Shown here: positions 1-12,158 of the stretch, piece by piece
How the letters are laid out: every line of letters begins with the position of its first letter
Position numbering within the stretch: position 1 is the stretch's first letter
Source of the DNA: Raphanus sativus
Lineage: Eukaryota > Streptophyta > Magnoliopsida > Brassicales > Brassicaceae
NCBI RefSeq assembly: GCF_000801105.2
Contig: NC_079516.1
Location: forward strand, 47,658,908-47,722,907
DNA: 64,000 nucleotides
Reading direction: 5' to 3'
The notes under the pieces: generated by a model
Database searches by the model: none
What the model was told of the DNA's origin: nothing
The model's input: only the letters and a program-made list of their open reading frames with translations
Position numbers and translations under genes: made by a program

Positions 1-657
1 AAAGCATCTAAAAAAACTCTATTTTGAAGTTACAAAACTTCATATTTGAAGTTTAAAGGTAGTCTTCTCCAAAAGTAAAACTTCAAACTTAACTTCAAAA
101 ATATTTATATTTTATACTATAGTCCTTATATTTTGTGATACTTAATTTAAGTTTATAAAACTTTATAAATAAATAGCACATATACTAAAATATTATAGCA
201 ATATTAATTAATAAAATGTTACACTAAAATATAAATTTTACATAGAAATACATAATTAAATGTTAAATTAAAAATAAAATACCACATTATTCTACAATTT
301 TTTTTAATACTCACATATATGATCAATTGGTGCATTTGTTAAGTTTCTTTTGTAATATTTTTTTTTATCTAAATCTAGTTTTGAAAAAAAAAACTTATTT
401 TAAAGTTTTAAATTTATGTGTAAAATTTAAAATTATTAAAGAAAATTTGAAATATTTATGAGTTATAAAAAAGATAAAATATTTAAGAATTATAAATGTA
501 ATATGTAATTGTAAATACCAAAATGCAAATAAAATATGAAACTTCAAATTTGAAGTTTTGAGTAATGACACTCTATATTTAAAGATTCACTATTCAAAAC
601 TTTAAATTTGAAATTTTTAGAATAAAAACTTTTATAAAATGTATTTTGGAGATGTTC
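1..657. mobile_element. Tourist-like MITE, copy 1 (left edge at window start)
   Basis: AT-rich, non-coding repeat with weak inverted ends. The left end reads like a worn GAGCATCTCCAAA...ACTCTA terminus and the right end is TTTTGGAGATGTTC. Inside are many short motifs of the form AACTTCAAATTTGAAG in both orientations. The same sequence family recurs at 8078-8728 and 40271-41284, where the ends are better preserved and a TAA duplication is seen. The left boundary touches the window start, so completeness cannot be judged. Confidence 0.55.
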
Positions 658-955
658 AAAGTTTTTCTCTGCTGACCTGCAAAGCGACAAATCGTACATT
701 CTAAATTTTGAATCTTATATCAAATGCAAGAACATTAATGAAACAGTTGGTTGACAATTGGATTAATAACCCTTCCACTAATGGACAGTGTTTAGTCCCA
801 AAATTATATAACAGAGTTTCAATACAAAATATAACATCTTACACTATCAAAGTGTTGACGAAGATATGGAAAGATGTTATGTACGACAACATTGTAGTAG
901 ATAAGTCGAGCATAAATACAGTTGAAGGGATTTGGGGCCATTGACAGTGAGAGAA
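658..955. other. Intergenic spacer, nothing recognised
   Basis: A 78-codon open frame at 708-944 has no recognisable motif and is probably chance. No RNA gene or repeat structure is seen. Confidence 0.5.
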
Positions 956-966
956 CAGTGTTTGTG

Positions 967-1324
967 ATTTTTTTTTTTTGTCTGTCCAATGTACTAAGAT
1001 CAAGTAGGGTCTAGACGAGCTGATTCTCCGGGGAGCATTTCCGTCTGTCCGAGTCTGATCTATATGGGAAAATATGTATCATTTCATCCTAACTTCTTTT
1101 GCCAAAGCATCCGCACGACCATTCCTACTTCGAGAAATGTGACTAAGGGTCACATCCTCAAAGTTATCCTGTAGTCGGTAGGACATGTCGATCTCCGTTG
1201 CAAAGGTTGGCCATTCTTCCGGATTTGTGGTCATGTCCACTAAGTTCGAACAGTCTGTTTCGAACCGTATCGATGTGAACCTTCTCTCTCATACATGAGA
1301 TCGCCCAGAATAGACCGTCCATCT
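967..1324 (-). mobile_element. 5'-truncated LINE, RNase H domain remnant
   Basis: Read on the minus strand, this 358-bp insert encodes the end of a plant LINE RNase H-like (RVT_3 type) domain, including FETDCSNLV and HISRSRNGRADALAKE, stopping at 1081-1079. A short 3' UTR follows and then an A-run (T-run at 968-979 on the plus strand). It is flanked by an 11-bp target-site duplication, CAGTGTTTGTG, at 956-966 and 1325-1335, so both ends are defined. One frameshift lies upstream of the RNase H motif. This is a dead-on-arrival insertion by target-primed reverse transcription. Confidence 0.85.
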
Positions 1325-1335
1325 CAGTGTTTGTG

Positions 1336-2871
1336 GTTTATGGGCCTCACTTGTTATTATTTGTTATTTATTACAATAGGACTCCATACCGGTTAGGTTT
1401 CATATTTATTTGAGACAAATAAATAAATAAAACGATCAACGTCCAAGAGAAAAATATTCAAATGTACATTAAATTATTAATATTAAATCGGAAATAATAA
1501 TGATCTACTCTCATGCTGTATTTATCAACAACCCACTATCTTGCACAGAAATTTCATTATATATATCCAAACTTTTGGTCAGCGATATGAACGTAATAAA
1601 AATGCTATCGGTGGAAATGGAAACCCAGTGAGTACAGATCTCATCGTCGGCCAAAAGAAAACAATGATTTTAACTCATTTTTGTTTTCTTTCGCAGGCTG
1701 TTACTTCATAACTAAATTAATACTATATAAAAATAACACTTTTTCTAATCAAATTTAAAATTTGTAAACCAAAATACTAGGATCATCTTTGCTTATGAGT
1801 TTCTTTAGTTTCTAAGCACTATTATATTACTATTTAAAATAACTTAATGTTTAAAAACAAATTACGTACTCAAATAAAAACAGGTGTTATATCTGTTTCT
1901 CATTATTTTAAATGTTTTTCCTCATTTATTTAATTTTCATTTTTTGGGTAGTGAAAAAAAATCTTCGAAGAGCTCATATTATTGTCCTACTAAATTCTCC
2001 ATAACAGTATATGTTTTATATAATTTCCCTTTATTTCTTAGGAATTGAATTTTGTATTTATGTAATGTTGCTTGTGGAGCAATGTAATTATCATCTGTAT
2101 TATGTTAGTGATCTCTTAATAACTGTTAATATTAAGAAAACAACAGATATGTTACGCCGGATCTAGAATTGTGTGGTGGTACAAACAAATTTTTCATTAT
2201 ATTTTAATTTTTGATGGAGCATTCTATACATCTTGTGGTAATACTAAAGGAAAATACCAAATTAGATGGGAGCACATGCCCTCGTACACCAAACCTTGCG
2301 TCCGTCTGATCGAACGATTTTTCTTGGTTAGGAGCAATTCAATTATCTCAAATATTATAATCTATCTACAAATATTGAAAAAACTGTGTGATATGCAATA
2401 AAGGGAGCTCGATATACAACGTCGGATTTATTTCGCGATCGTTTTCGGTTCTCTAAAAGCGTGGCACATCTAATAAGAATAAAATCTTTAGCAACTTTGT
2501 TTGATCTTTACGTTTCAAGACTAATCTCCGAGACAACGTAGGAGCCATTTTAAAGCGCCTACCTTTATTTCAACTGTCGAGCAAATCACGGACAACATTG
2601 CCTGGCTTTCTATATCAAAAGTATATGGTTTTGAATTTCGATTACTCTCATACTTATAACTCTAAAACACGCACAAGTATATCAACAAAAAACCGGACAT
2701 GTATAAATGTATTATACGATACTAAAAATGTATTATATTTGGAGATGAAAGCCTTTGGGGTTCGTTTGAAGATTATGTAGACCAAACCAACCATTTAAAT
2801 TAGGTGTTCCTAAAAGCACAAAGTCTCCTCTCTTACAAGCAAAGCACCTAACCTAATCCTCTTAAAGACTC
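1336..2871. other. Intergenic, AT-rich, no gene seen
   Basis: Open frames at 2171-2401 and 2598-2780 lack recognisable domains or splice context and are treated as chance. No tRNA, rRNA or inverted-repeat element was recognised. Confidence 0.5.
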
Positions 2872-2879
2872 TCACCTAC

Positions 2880-5800
2880 TTAGGGGTGGGCATAATAACC
2901 GATACCCGAACCCGAACCCGAACCCGATCCGAAGTAAGTGGTTCGGTTCGGGTTCGGTTAGTGTCAAATACCCGATCGGTTTTCATTCTATCTCTTTTCG
3001 GTTAACCGAACCCGATCGGTTATTACCCGATACCCGAACTTAACCGAACATAACCGAAACTAAATAACCCTACCTAACATAGACCTTACCATTTATGATT
3101 TTTCCCTTTCCTAAAATCTAGCCTAGAAATCTTCTGCGTCGTTTAGAGTTCCCCAAAATTATCGATTTCCAAATCCTTCATCTATTAAAATTTAATTTCA
3201 TAAATTGTCAAACTGGAAACTCTTAATATTCTTCCATCTTCTCCGTCTCACTCGGTGACATCCACATCGAGAAAAAAATCTGAGGTGATTTTCTATTTTT
3301 TTTTATTGATTTTGTATGTATGATGATTAGTGGTATGATTTCCTTTGACTGTGTTTGTCTGCTGCTTGTAATGATTGTCTGATGACTAAAGCCTTTGAGT
3401 CTTATTCAGTTTGTATCACATGCGTAAGATTCTGTTCGAACTTAAACGGTTTGATTTAATTAACTTGTTTCTTGTTTTGTATTTTAGTATATTTCAGTTA
3501 ATGGATTTAAACTTAAATAATTTGTTTTGTTCGTTTGTTTGTTTTGTGTAGAATGAATCATATGCACGACTGATTTTGACTTTTAAAAAATCCTGGCAAG
3601 TTGAGTTCTTAATTTCTCTGTGTTTTAATATTAACAGATGGGTTCATCATCATCTCCCTTTCAAAATAACCAAGGTTTAGATGGAGATGAAGATGGAAAT
3701 GAGTTCATGACTCAAGATACTGATCATAGAGGGAAAAGGAAGCAATCTGATTCAAATGAAAATAGTGGTGAAGCAGAAGCAAGTAGAGCTAAACGTGTAC
3801 TTCCTACAAGGTCAGACGTGTGGAGTCATTTCAAAAGACATGAAGATAATAGGAACAAATGCACGTGCAATTACTGTATGAAGCATTTCGCATGTCCAAC
3901 AAAGTCTGGAACAACAAACTTGCGCAATCATCTTCAGAGTTGTAAGCAGTTTAAGGCATGGGAAGATGGTCAAAAACTTGGGCAAAGCCAACAAGCTATA
4001 GATAAAGAAGGTGGTCTGAAGAGTGCCAAAGTTTCAGAGGCTGTTTTTTGGGAAGCAACAAATGAGTTGATTGTACTTTCAGAGTTGCCACTCTCTTTTT
4101 CAGAGAGTGTAGGATGGAAACACTTCTGTAAAAAGGTATGAAATTAACAAAAAGAATTATAATGCAATTTTTTATTCAATGTGCGAGTAAATATATATGT
4201 CATTTGTGTTTAGATGAACTTGGATGACCCTCAATCACGAAGGACAGTGACAAGAAAAATTGTGGAGATGTATAAGAACAGAAAGGCTGCTCTTAAACAA
4301 TGGTTCAAATCTAATAAGCAGAGAGTGTCACTGACCACAGACATTTGGACAGCAAAAGTAACAGGTAATGTTTCTCAGTCACCAAAAACAATGGTTATAT
4401 GTTTCTTATTTTTACTATTGGTTTTGCAGGTTGTAGCTATATGGTTATAACAGCTCATTACGTTGATCCTTCCTGGCGCTTAAAGAAAATGATCATCGGG
4501 TTTAAGTATGTCACAGATCACAAAGGTAAAACCATCTCATCTACCCTTTTAGACTGCCTAGCTGAGTGGGGAATAGATAAGGTTTTCTGTGTGACAGTCG
4601 ACAATGCTACAGCCAACAGCAATGGTTTGATGCATTTTGAACATAGTTTCTCTGCTCTCTCGGATGAGGCACTGGTCATGAAAGGAGAGTTTATGCATAT
4701 GAGGTGTGCTGGTCACATAATTAATTTGATCGTGAAGGATGGATTAGCTGAAGTAGATGAAAGTATTGTTGCAATCCGCAATGCTATTGCCTATGTGAGA
4801 TCAGGACCAATTAGGCAGCAGACTTTTGAAGTAAAGGTGGACTCTGGTAAGATGAGAAGAGGAAGCTTGCCACTAGATGTTCTTACTAGGTGGAATTCCA
4901 CATACTTGATGCTGCAAAGGGCACTTAAGTTTAAGGTTGCATTTGATAAGATGGGTTTTGAGGATAAACCGTACAATGATCATTTCTTGGAGTTTGATAA
5001 AGGCAAAAAGAGAGTTGGACCTCCTTCCATGGATGATTGGCGCGCAGTTGAAAGGTTAGAGAAGTTTCTCATGATTTTCTACAACTCCACCTTAGTAGTC
5101 TCAGCTTCTACAACTCTAAATGCCCACAAGTGTTACAGTGAGATAGTTAACATCGCATCAAGCTTGAAGATGCTTTGTAGTAGCTATGATACTCAGCTAA
5201 AGGTCAAAGCTGAAGAGATGAGTATGAAGTTTGAGAAGTATTGGGATGGGGTGAAAAATATAAACAAGATGTTGATCGTGGCTAGTATCTTTGATCCTTC
5301 TAGGAAGATGAAATTTACAAAGTTGTGTTTTGAGGAGCTTTATGGAGAAGATACTGTTGAGGCTAAGCTGCTCCACGATTCAGTTATGACCCTTATGAGT
5401 GACTTATTCATTGAGTATAGTGAGAGGAATCGTAAGCAAGCAGAAGCAAGAAGAGGACCATCTCCTTCTCAGTCTCAGTCTTATCAATCTTCACAGTCTT
5501 CTGAAGAGCAGTCTACAGACCTTGTTGAAGATGAAATCGGCTATAATAGAATAGAGAGAAGGTACAACAATATGTTAAAGGAGATCAGAGTGAGAGACAT
5601 AAACGAGTTAGATGCTTATCTTAAAGCTGATGTTGAGGTACCTAATCTGATGGTGGGAACAGATTATGATGTGCTTTCTTGGTGGAAAGTCAACAGTGGC
5701 AAGTATCCAATTCTTTCACAGATTGCTCGGGATGTATTTGCTATGCAAGTTTCAACAGTTGCATCTGAAAGTGCATTCAGCACTAGTGGCAGGATAATCG

Positions 5801-6579
5801 AACCATATAGGAGTTGTTTGACTCATTTCATGGTGGAGGTTTTGATGTGTTTGGAGCAGTGGCTGAAACAGGACCTTAAACTGGATTCAAAGATTCTAAC
5901 AATTATTCAAATACTTGCGGATGTTGAAGCAGAAGATAAGCTTCAAAGAGGTTTGTGTATTTACTATTTTGTGCTTTGTTTTCCCTTGTTGTATAAGTTA
6001 ATAACTCTTTGTTTTAATAAAATATTGCAGAGTATGAATCTGCAACACATCAGGATGATTAGAAGAACAAAGCAAATTGTTGCTCGGTTTGTAGGTATTA
6101 CAAAAGTTACTTGAGTTTGCTACGTGCTTATTGTTCAGTTTTATAATTTGACAAATCTGATTTTTTCTACTTACAGTGTGAAGGATACAAGAAAGCTTTG
6201 GGGTTGGAATCGTCATCTATGTTTGGAATTAGAAACTCTTTTAATTTTTTTCAGTTTGTTTGCTTAATCTATGAACTTTATTGATGTTTTCACTATGTTT
6301 TTGGACGGATTATGTTGCTTTGTTTCCATTTCATGTGGTTTTAGACTATTATATTATCAGGAAGGTTTTAAAGACAAAACAGAACATGTATTTCAAATTT
6401 TTTTTTTTAATATATGGAGTTCGGATATATCCGAAATTAACCGAACCCGAAGTCAAAATACCCGAACCCGACCCGAAATTAGAAAATACCCGAACGGGTT
6501 TTATACTCCTATACCGAAATACCCGAACATCCGAAATACCCGATCCGAACCCGAACGGGTACCCGAACGCCCACCCCTA
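2880..6579 (+). mobile_element. hAT DNA transposon, apparently complete
   Basis: About 3.7 kb. The left end is TAGGGGTGGGC (one extra T at 2880) and the right end is its inverted partner GCCCACCCCTA ending at 6579. An 8-bp target duplication, TCACCTAC, lies at 2872-2879 and 6580-6587, the length expected of hAT elements. Both subterminal regions (about 2895-3060 and 6425-6575) are crowded with ACCCGAAC/CCGAACCC motifs in opposite orientations, the likely transposase-binding repeats. The interior holds one four-exon transposase gene without visible lesions. Complete ends, a perfect duplication and an intact frame suggest a recent and possibly autonomous element. Confidence 0.9.
3638..6062 (+). 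CDS. hAT transposase, BED zinc-finger (RICESLEEPER/DAYSLEEPER-like)
   Basis: Cut-and-paste transposase of the hAT superfamily, acting on the surrounding 2880-6579 element. Exons 3638-4135, 4214-4364, 4430-5950 and 6031-6062 join in frame (2202 nt, 733 aa) with GT/AG introns; the single-exon open frame at 4399-6114 reads through the last intron. The N-terminus has a BED finger (C77-x2-C80 ... H98-x3-C102). The RNase H-like core shows TTDIWT (D about 209), VTVDNATAN (D about 274), the CAGH motif and RWNSTY, and ends with ASESAFS (E about 663), matching the DDE pattern of hAT enzymes. The C-terminal dimerisation block (about 610-690) contains SGRIIEPYRSCL. No stop or frameshift is seen, so it may encode active protein. 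A domesticated host gene is unlikely because TIRs and a fresh target duplication flank it. Confidence 0.9.
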
Positions 6580-6846
6580 TCACCTACCGAAGTAAACCTA
6601 TTTTGACCGGTTTAATAATCCCAATTTGATCCAAATTTTGGTTCTTCTCGATATTGGGATTCACTAACCAATTCAAAATAACCTACCATGGTTTGTGTAG
6701 TAAACGAGGTAACTGGTTATGTTCACTCGCCCGATAACTTGAACAACTAAACCGGTTTACACATTAATATTGGTTAGTGAATATTCCTCTTTTTTAACGA
6801 GTTAGTGAATATTCCATAACATTATCAATTAAGCATAACTGGGTTA

Positions 6847-7513
6847 TCTATTATATTAAAAGAAAAGTCACAATCTTGATTCATATGTGATTTTTTTTAA
6901 AATAGACCTTTAACTAGAAATCACTTACCATTCATTAATTATTAAACATATGGTTCAATAATATATCATTCTTAATAAATTATTCCTAAAAATCATGATT
7001 GGTTAACAAACACATATTTGAACACTTAATAAATAATTCATATTGGTATAATTTAGATAAACCATTGTATTAGGATGTTTTGGTAGGAATAATATATGTG
7101 AGAGTATACGATTGGGATACACCATCGTATAGTATAGTTGAAATAACTATCAAACCATAAAACTAATTGTATGCAAACCATTTCAACTAAAATTAACCCG
7201 TAAACATCTGTTTAATTATATTATTGTAATCATTAAAACATTATAAATGCATGCTCAATCTTTATATATATTGGTAAGCTAAATAAGGAAATAATGATCC
7301 AAAAATATATATTATATAGAAGAAAATACAAATATATGTGAAATTTTGAAACAACGTATTCAACAAAAAAAGGCAAAATTATTATGTTTTAAAAAGTGAT
7401 AGACACACCTCGTATATATTATAATATATACTAATTTAAAATTAAAAATAAAATGTTTATATAAAAATAAAATGAAAACAAATACTTGCACGGTTGTGCG
7501 GGTCGAAATCTAG
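6847..7513 (+). mobile_element. Non-autonomous Helitron (667 bp)
   Basis: Starts after an A with TCTATTATATTAAAAG, the usual plant Helitron 5' terminus. Ends with a GC hairpin (CTTGCAC-GGTT-GTGCGGG), a short spacer and CTAG, followed by T at 7514, so the insertion is between A and T as Helitrons require. No Rep/helicase reading frame is present. Confidence rests on the paired 5' and 3' signatures. Confidence 0.75.
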
Positions 7514-8077
7514 TTAAGATTAAAAAAATAAAAAAATAAATAAAAACACATAAAAGAGCAAGGCCTACCTTTCATGAATGATTTTAACAAATTGACAGTA
7601 TGTGCATATGTTGGTGCATATGTACGTTGTACATACTTAAATGACACTCTACATTACCTGAATTATTGGAGCATATGTATTAATTAATGTATACATATAA
7701 AATACATGTATGATGTACATTCACATGTTTATGCATCTGTAACGTAGCTTTCTACTTCACTTTTTGGTATGCGATTATAATTTGATTCGTTTGACTTACT
7801 CGTAATACGTAAACATTAATATAAATCTGCATATACGAACTGATTGGTTTATGGTGACTCAAAATTGTTTTGTATTAATAAATTAAATTTCAGGTAATTA
7901 TACAAATGAAAAGTAACGCATCCATGAAAGACAAAAAGAAACATAAAAATATTTTGGGATTCCACGGGCTCCGGACAACACTTATCAAGGAGAGATCTGA
8001 AAATAAGATAAAATAAAGAAACCCTAAAATAAATTTGGATAGCATTGATCCAATCAAATTCAGTTTGTTCATCTAAG
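7514..8077. other. Intergenic, no gene seen
   Basis: Contains several short palindromic GCATATG/TACGTTGTACATAC stretches around 7600-7640 but no larger structure. Minus-strand open frames at 7849-8082 look like chance translations. Confidence 0.45.
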
Positions 8078-8728
8078 ATCATCTCAAAAAAATACTATAT
8101 AATTTTAAATATGAAATTTTTTGTTCTTCAAAAAAAAAATTAAACTTCAAATATAGAGTGTTACTATTCAAAACTTAAATTTAAAGTTTCATATTTTTCA
8201 TTGCATCTTGGTTCTTACATTTATATATTATATTTATAATTCTTAAATATTTTGTTCTTTAATATTTTTAATCTTTCAAAATTTTATAACTCATAAATAT
8301 TTCAAATATGCTTTTATAATTTTAATTTCTACAAATAAAAGTAAATAAAAACTTTAAAATAAGTTCTTTTTCAAAACTAGATTTAGATAACAACAATATT
8401 AGAAAATAAAGTTAACAAAATTACTAATTTATAGAATAATGTAGTAATTTACTTGTAATTTGATATTTAATTATGTAATTCTATGTAAAATTATATATTT
8501 TACTGTATCATTTTGTTAATTAATATTTTTATAATATTTTTATATATGTGCTATTTATTTATAAAGTTTTATGAATTTAGATTAAATATCATAAATATAA
8601 AGACCATAACATAAAATATAAAAAATTGAAATTAAGTTTGAAATTTTATATTTGGGAGAAGACTAACTTAAAATTTTAGATATAAAATTTTGCAAATTTT
8701 AAAATAGAGTGTTTTCTTGGAGATGTTC
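8078..8728. mobile_element. Tourist-like MITE, copy 2
   Basis: Same AT-rich family as 1-657 and 40271-41284. The left end is GATCATCTCAAAAAAATAC (a worn GAGCATCTCCAAAAAGACAC) and the right end is AGTGTTTTCTTGGAGATGTTC. Internal AACTTCAAAT/ATTTGAAG-type motifs match the other copies. Ends are decayed, so the duplication is not certain. Confidence 0.6.
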
Positions 8729-9045
8729 TATTTGAACAGACTCCTGGGGATAATACCAAGGCTCATGGGCACAAGCATCAATGTAATATTTTTTACATGA
8801 ACTTTTTTTTTACTTCAGAAATGTCCATGAGAGTATCGTCACTATAGATTAAAGAACTACTTATTTAAAGGGGGTCCAGAAATTAATGAGTGTGACATAG
8901 ACTGTCATGTATGCTCTCGTACAACGTATGTGTGTTCGTTCCCTAGGACATAAGTCCCTTAACATATATCCAAAAGGGTACCAAAATAAAATACCATAAA
9001 CCTGACATAACAAAAGTAGTAATGCGTGTACATTTTGCTGAAGCT
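8729..9045. other. Intergenic, nothing recognised
   Basis: No open frame with recognisable domain and no structured repeat. Confidence 0.45.
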
Positions 9046-9059
9046 AGATTGATAATATT

Positions 9060-10042
9060 ATCATAGTCACGAGACGGAGAGAGAAGGGAGAGAAGAGAGA
9101 GAAAGTAAATCGAAGTTTGGATCCGGCGGTCGGTCGGTGCGTGAGCGTCTATGCCGCCGCCGGCGTCCGTTTTCTTTTCAGCTAATAACAGCAGTCTGTT
9201 GTCCTCCCCCCTGTTTTTTCGGCTTTCACCTCCGCCTTATCCGAACTCTGGTCAGCCATCAAACGGTGGTTCTGCTCTTGGAGTAACGACGCGGCGGCGG
9301 AGTTATGATGATGCGGTGGAGACACGTTTAGTTCGAGTTTTCTTCCGGGAGGTGGAGGCTCCCTCAGCTCCGTCGACGCCAGTCTCTGTCTCCGCGACGG
9401 GGAAGCTTCTGCAGTTCCGCCGTCGTCGGCTTTTGTCTCCGGGGTGTGAAGGTCTCATCTGTCTTGCGCTGCCAGCTCTCGGCTCCTAAGCTTTTAGGGT
9501 TTAAATCTTTACTTTTATTTTCTTTTCGGTTCCTGTGGTTTGGATGTTTGTGGCCTCGGTGGAGGTGGATGAAGGGCTCCGATGGTTAGATCGGGCTTGC
9601 ATGCGACCTTTTCTTCCGAGTGTGTACGGTCAACGGTTGTGGATGACATCTCGCAGCGGCGATCGATGCTTTCCGGTTATGGCCACTCGAGATAGGAAAA
9701 GGGTTCGTGGTGGTGACGTTTGGAGTTGGAGAGCTTCGGTTTGGTTCCGGTGAACCGAGGAGCGGTTCTCCGGTGATAGCGAGAAACGGTGGTGATGTGA
9801 CGCCTGTGTGACGCGTGTCCCTTGCGGTAGAGGAGGCGTACACGTGTCCTGTTCTTTTCAGATTAGATCTGTGCGCGGCTGCATCTCGAGGTCCCCGTAG
9901 CGCTAGGGTTTCGGTGGTTTGGGTTGGGCTGTAGGCCCAGTTTCGTTGTAATTTTGGGCCCGCTGTTTAACGGGCTTTTATTCTGTACTATGTAATCGGT
10001 TGGGCTTGGCCCTTTTATATAATTTATTCGATGGAAAAAAAA
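9060..10042 (+). mobile_element. Non-LTR retroposon, LINE-like, non-autonomous
   Basis: A 983-bp GC-rich insert that stands out from its AT-rich surroundings. It is bounded by a 14-bp target duplication, agattgataatatt, at 9046-9059 and 10043-10056. The 3' end carries ...TTTATATAATTTATTCGATGG followed by an A-run (10034-10042), typical of Brassicaceae LINE tails. The 5' part holds a proline/serine-rich 112-codon frame (9151-9489) but no reverse transcriptase or endonuclease. The simplest reading is a LINE with its 5' UTR and 3' UTR kept and the enzyme region deleted, mobilised in trans. A retroposed cellular transcript is an alternative. Confidence 0.75.
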
Positions 10043-10056
10043 AGATTGATAATATT

Positions 10057-12158
10057 TTACTGCAGTACCGGTAACTTTGAATATCAAACTATAAGAAAAT
10101 ATTGCGGTATAAAACCAATATGATTCTATAAAATTATAAATGGTAAATGGATAGTGTGGTATTGAATCTACTATAATATACTCATTTTCTATTAATCTGG
10201 ATATCCTGAGAAATACAATGCATGGATAAATCATTTTTCTGGATATTTAAATAAGCCAAAAAAAAAATAGTCTATATTCAAGTAGATGTCCAAAACAATA
10301 TAACTTTATTTCGTGTAATAGGTGAATTTAACTTGAAACATGGATCTTAAATCTGTTTATTTATCACGTAACCACAAAGTTTTGGACTCTCTTTCTTCCA
10401 AATTCATAATGATTGAGGTGAAATAACAATTACTAAACAATCTATTTTTCTAAAAGTTATCATTAAAATATAAATAAAAACAATTTACATTATTCTACTA
10501 AAATTAAAGGAGGTTATGCAAGAAATTAAAAAAAATCTCATATTTTATATTTGACATATCAAAAACTCTCTTAAACCTCTTATATTTTTCTTTTGACATA
10601 ACCTCTTATATTTTGTAATAAGTACATAAACCGAACTATTTGATTGATTTATTTTATTTTATGATCTCAGGTCATGTGGTACTGTTCTTGGATACAAGTT
10701 ACACAAAGTGAGCAAAAATCATAGTTCTAACATAATCATATGACACGTGGCAGGAAGTTTTGGGTCAGACCCACATGCTCTTACTTTGAGCAGTGGCGGA
10801 AAACGAAAAAGCATCACATGATTGAGCAGGATCTAATGAACTGACTATCCAATTAGATAATGTCACCTATGAAGTGACCAGACCTAATCACGTGTACTTT
10901 ATTCCGCCCGTCCCCGCTTGCAAGTCCCCCTCCCGTCACTTCGTCAGTAGCGCATTTTGTTATTCTGTAATTCAAAGGAAACAAATATCAGATTTCATAA
11001 CAAAAAGGTTATATAGTTTTTTTTTCCAAGTACATGCTTCTTCTTGTTTTTGTTTTTGTGCAATGTTTTTTTTTTGTGCAACATTGGAAATTCTACTCAA
11101 TTCACTGAACAAGAGCTCAAAAAGAAACTTTTTATTTTGTCTTTACATTTGGTTGTGTTGATAAATAATAGTTTGTTTTTTTCTTTCAACTGATAATCGT
11201 GAATTCTTGATGATATTTTAAACATCAATACTATTTTTAACGTATTTCTCTAAATTTATGATGATTGATTGCTAAGTTAGCAAACTTTCGTATATACATT
11301 TTCTATAGCAGATGGAAATCTAGCTATTAGTAAAATGAAAACTTCTTAGTCCAGTACCAAATCAAAAGGAGTATATCATTTTGAATTTAATTATGATCCA
11401 TAGTGGGGATGATTTGGTGATATATAAATGAAAACTGTCGTTAATTAACCAACCAAAAGCAATACAAGCGAGTTGGGAGTGCATGTGGGAGTAGTTGCTA
11501 ATCAGTGTAATCACTAAGTTTCATTGGCTTGGACGCTTTAAGTCATGTGTCACATGTTTATACTATTATTTTCCTCAGTAAGAAATCAATTGCTTTAGTC
11601 AGATAGATGGGATAAATCATTTCATGCTACCTCAATGATTGTTTCTGTGTACGGTTTCAAACGTAACCAAGTTTAACTGCATCTATGTGTGCATCTTAAC
11701 CAATATATCGACAACGTATAACTTTTTTCCTACCTCGACTTTATAATGAGTTTAGTAATCAACGTCTCAAATTTCACGCGCATATTTTCTATCTCGAATT
11801 TTAGAATACGTTTGGAGTAAATCAGCTATCCTCATCTGTGTTACAATCCGGCTACCATCGATGTGCGGCACTTCTACCACCAATCCTTATAGGCGTGACT
11901 TGTTTCACCGATGCGGCTTGGAACTCCTCCCCCCCAACAGAGCTGGCTGTGGTTGGTATTTTCTTGATCACTTGAATGAGGTGCTGCTTGTTTATTGTAT
12001 AGAATCCACATTAAAATAACAAAAGGAAAGCTATTGAGCTTTTAAACTATTTGACATACAAAAAGAATAAATTATAGTAACATTTTTGGACGGCATATGA
12101 TTTAAATTTTTTTTAATTGATCTGTAATATTATAACATTGATAACAAAAGCTTACTAA
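10057..12158. other. Intergenic, no gene seen
   Basis: A 95-codon frame at 10874-11161 is low-complexity and unconvincing. A G-box-like ACACGTGGCA lies near 10742-10751 without an adjacent gene. Nothing else was recognised. Confidence 0.45.

Noticed and set aside
2880..6579. CCGAACCC repeats as interstitial telomere or satellite sequence
   Set aside because: They do not match TTTAGGG/CCCTAAA, and their opposite orientation at the two ends fits hAT subterminal binding repeats.
10740..10755. G-box-like ACACGTGGCA as a promoter
   Set aside because: No gene was found within a plausible distance on either strand.
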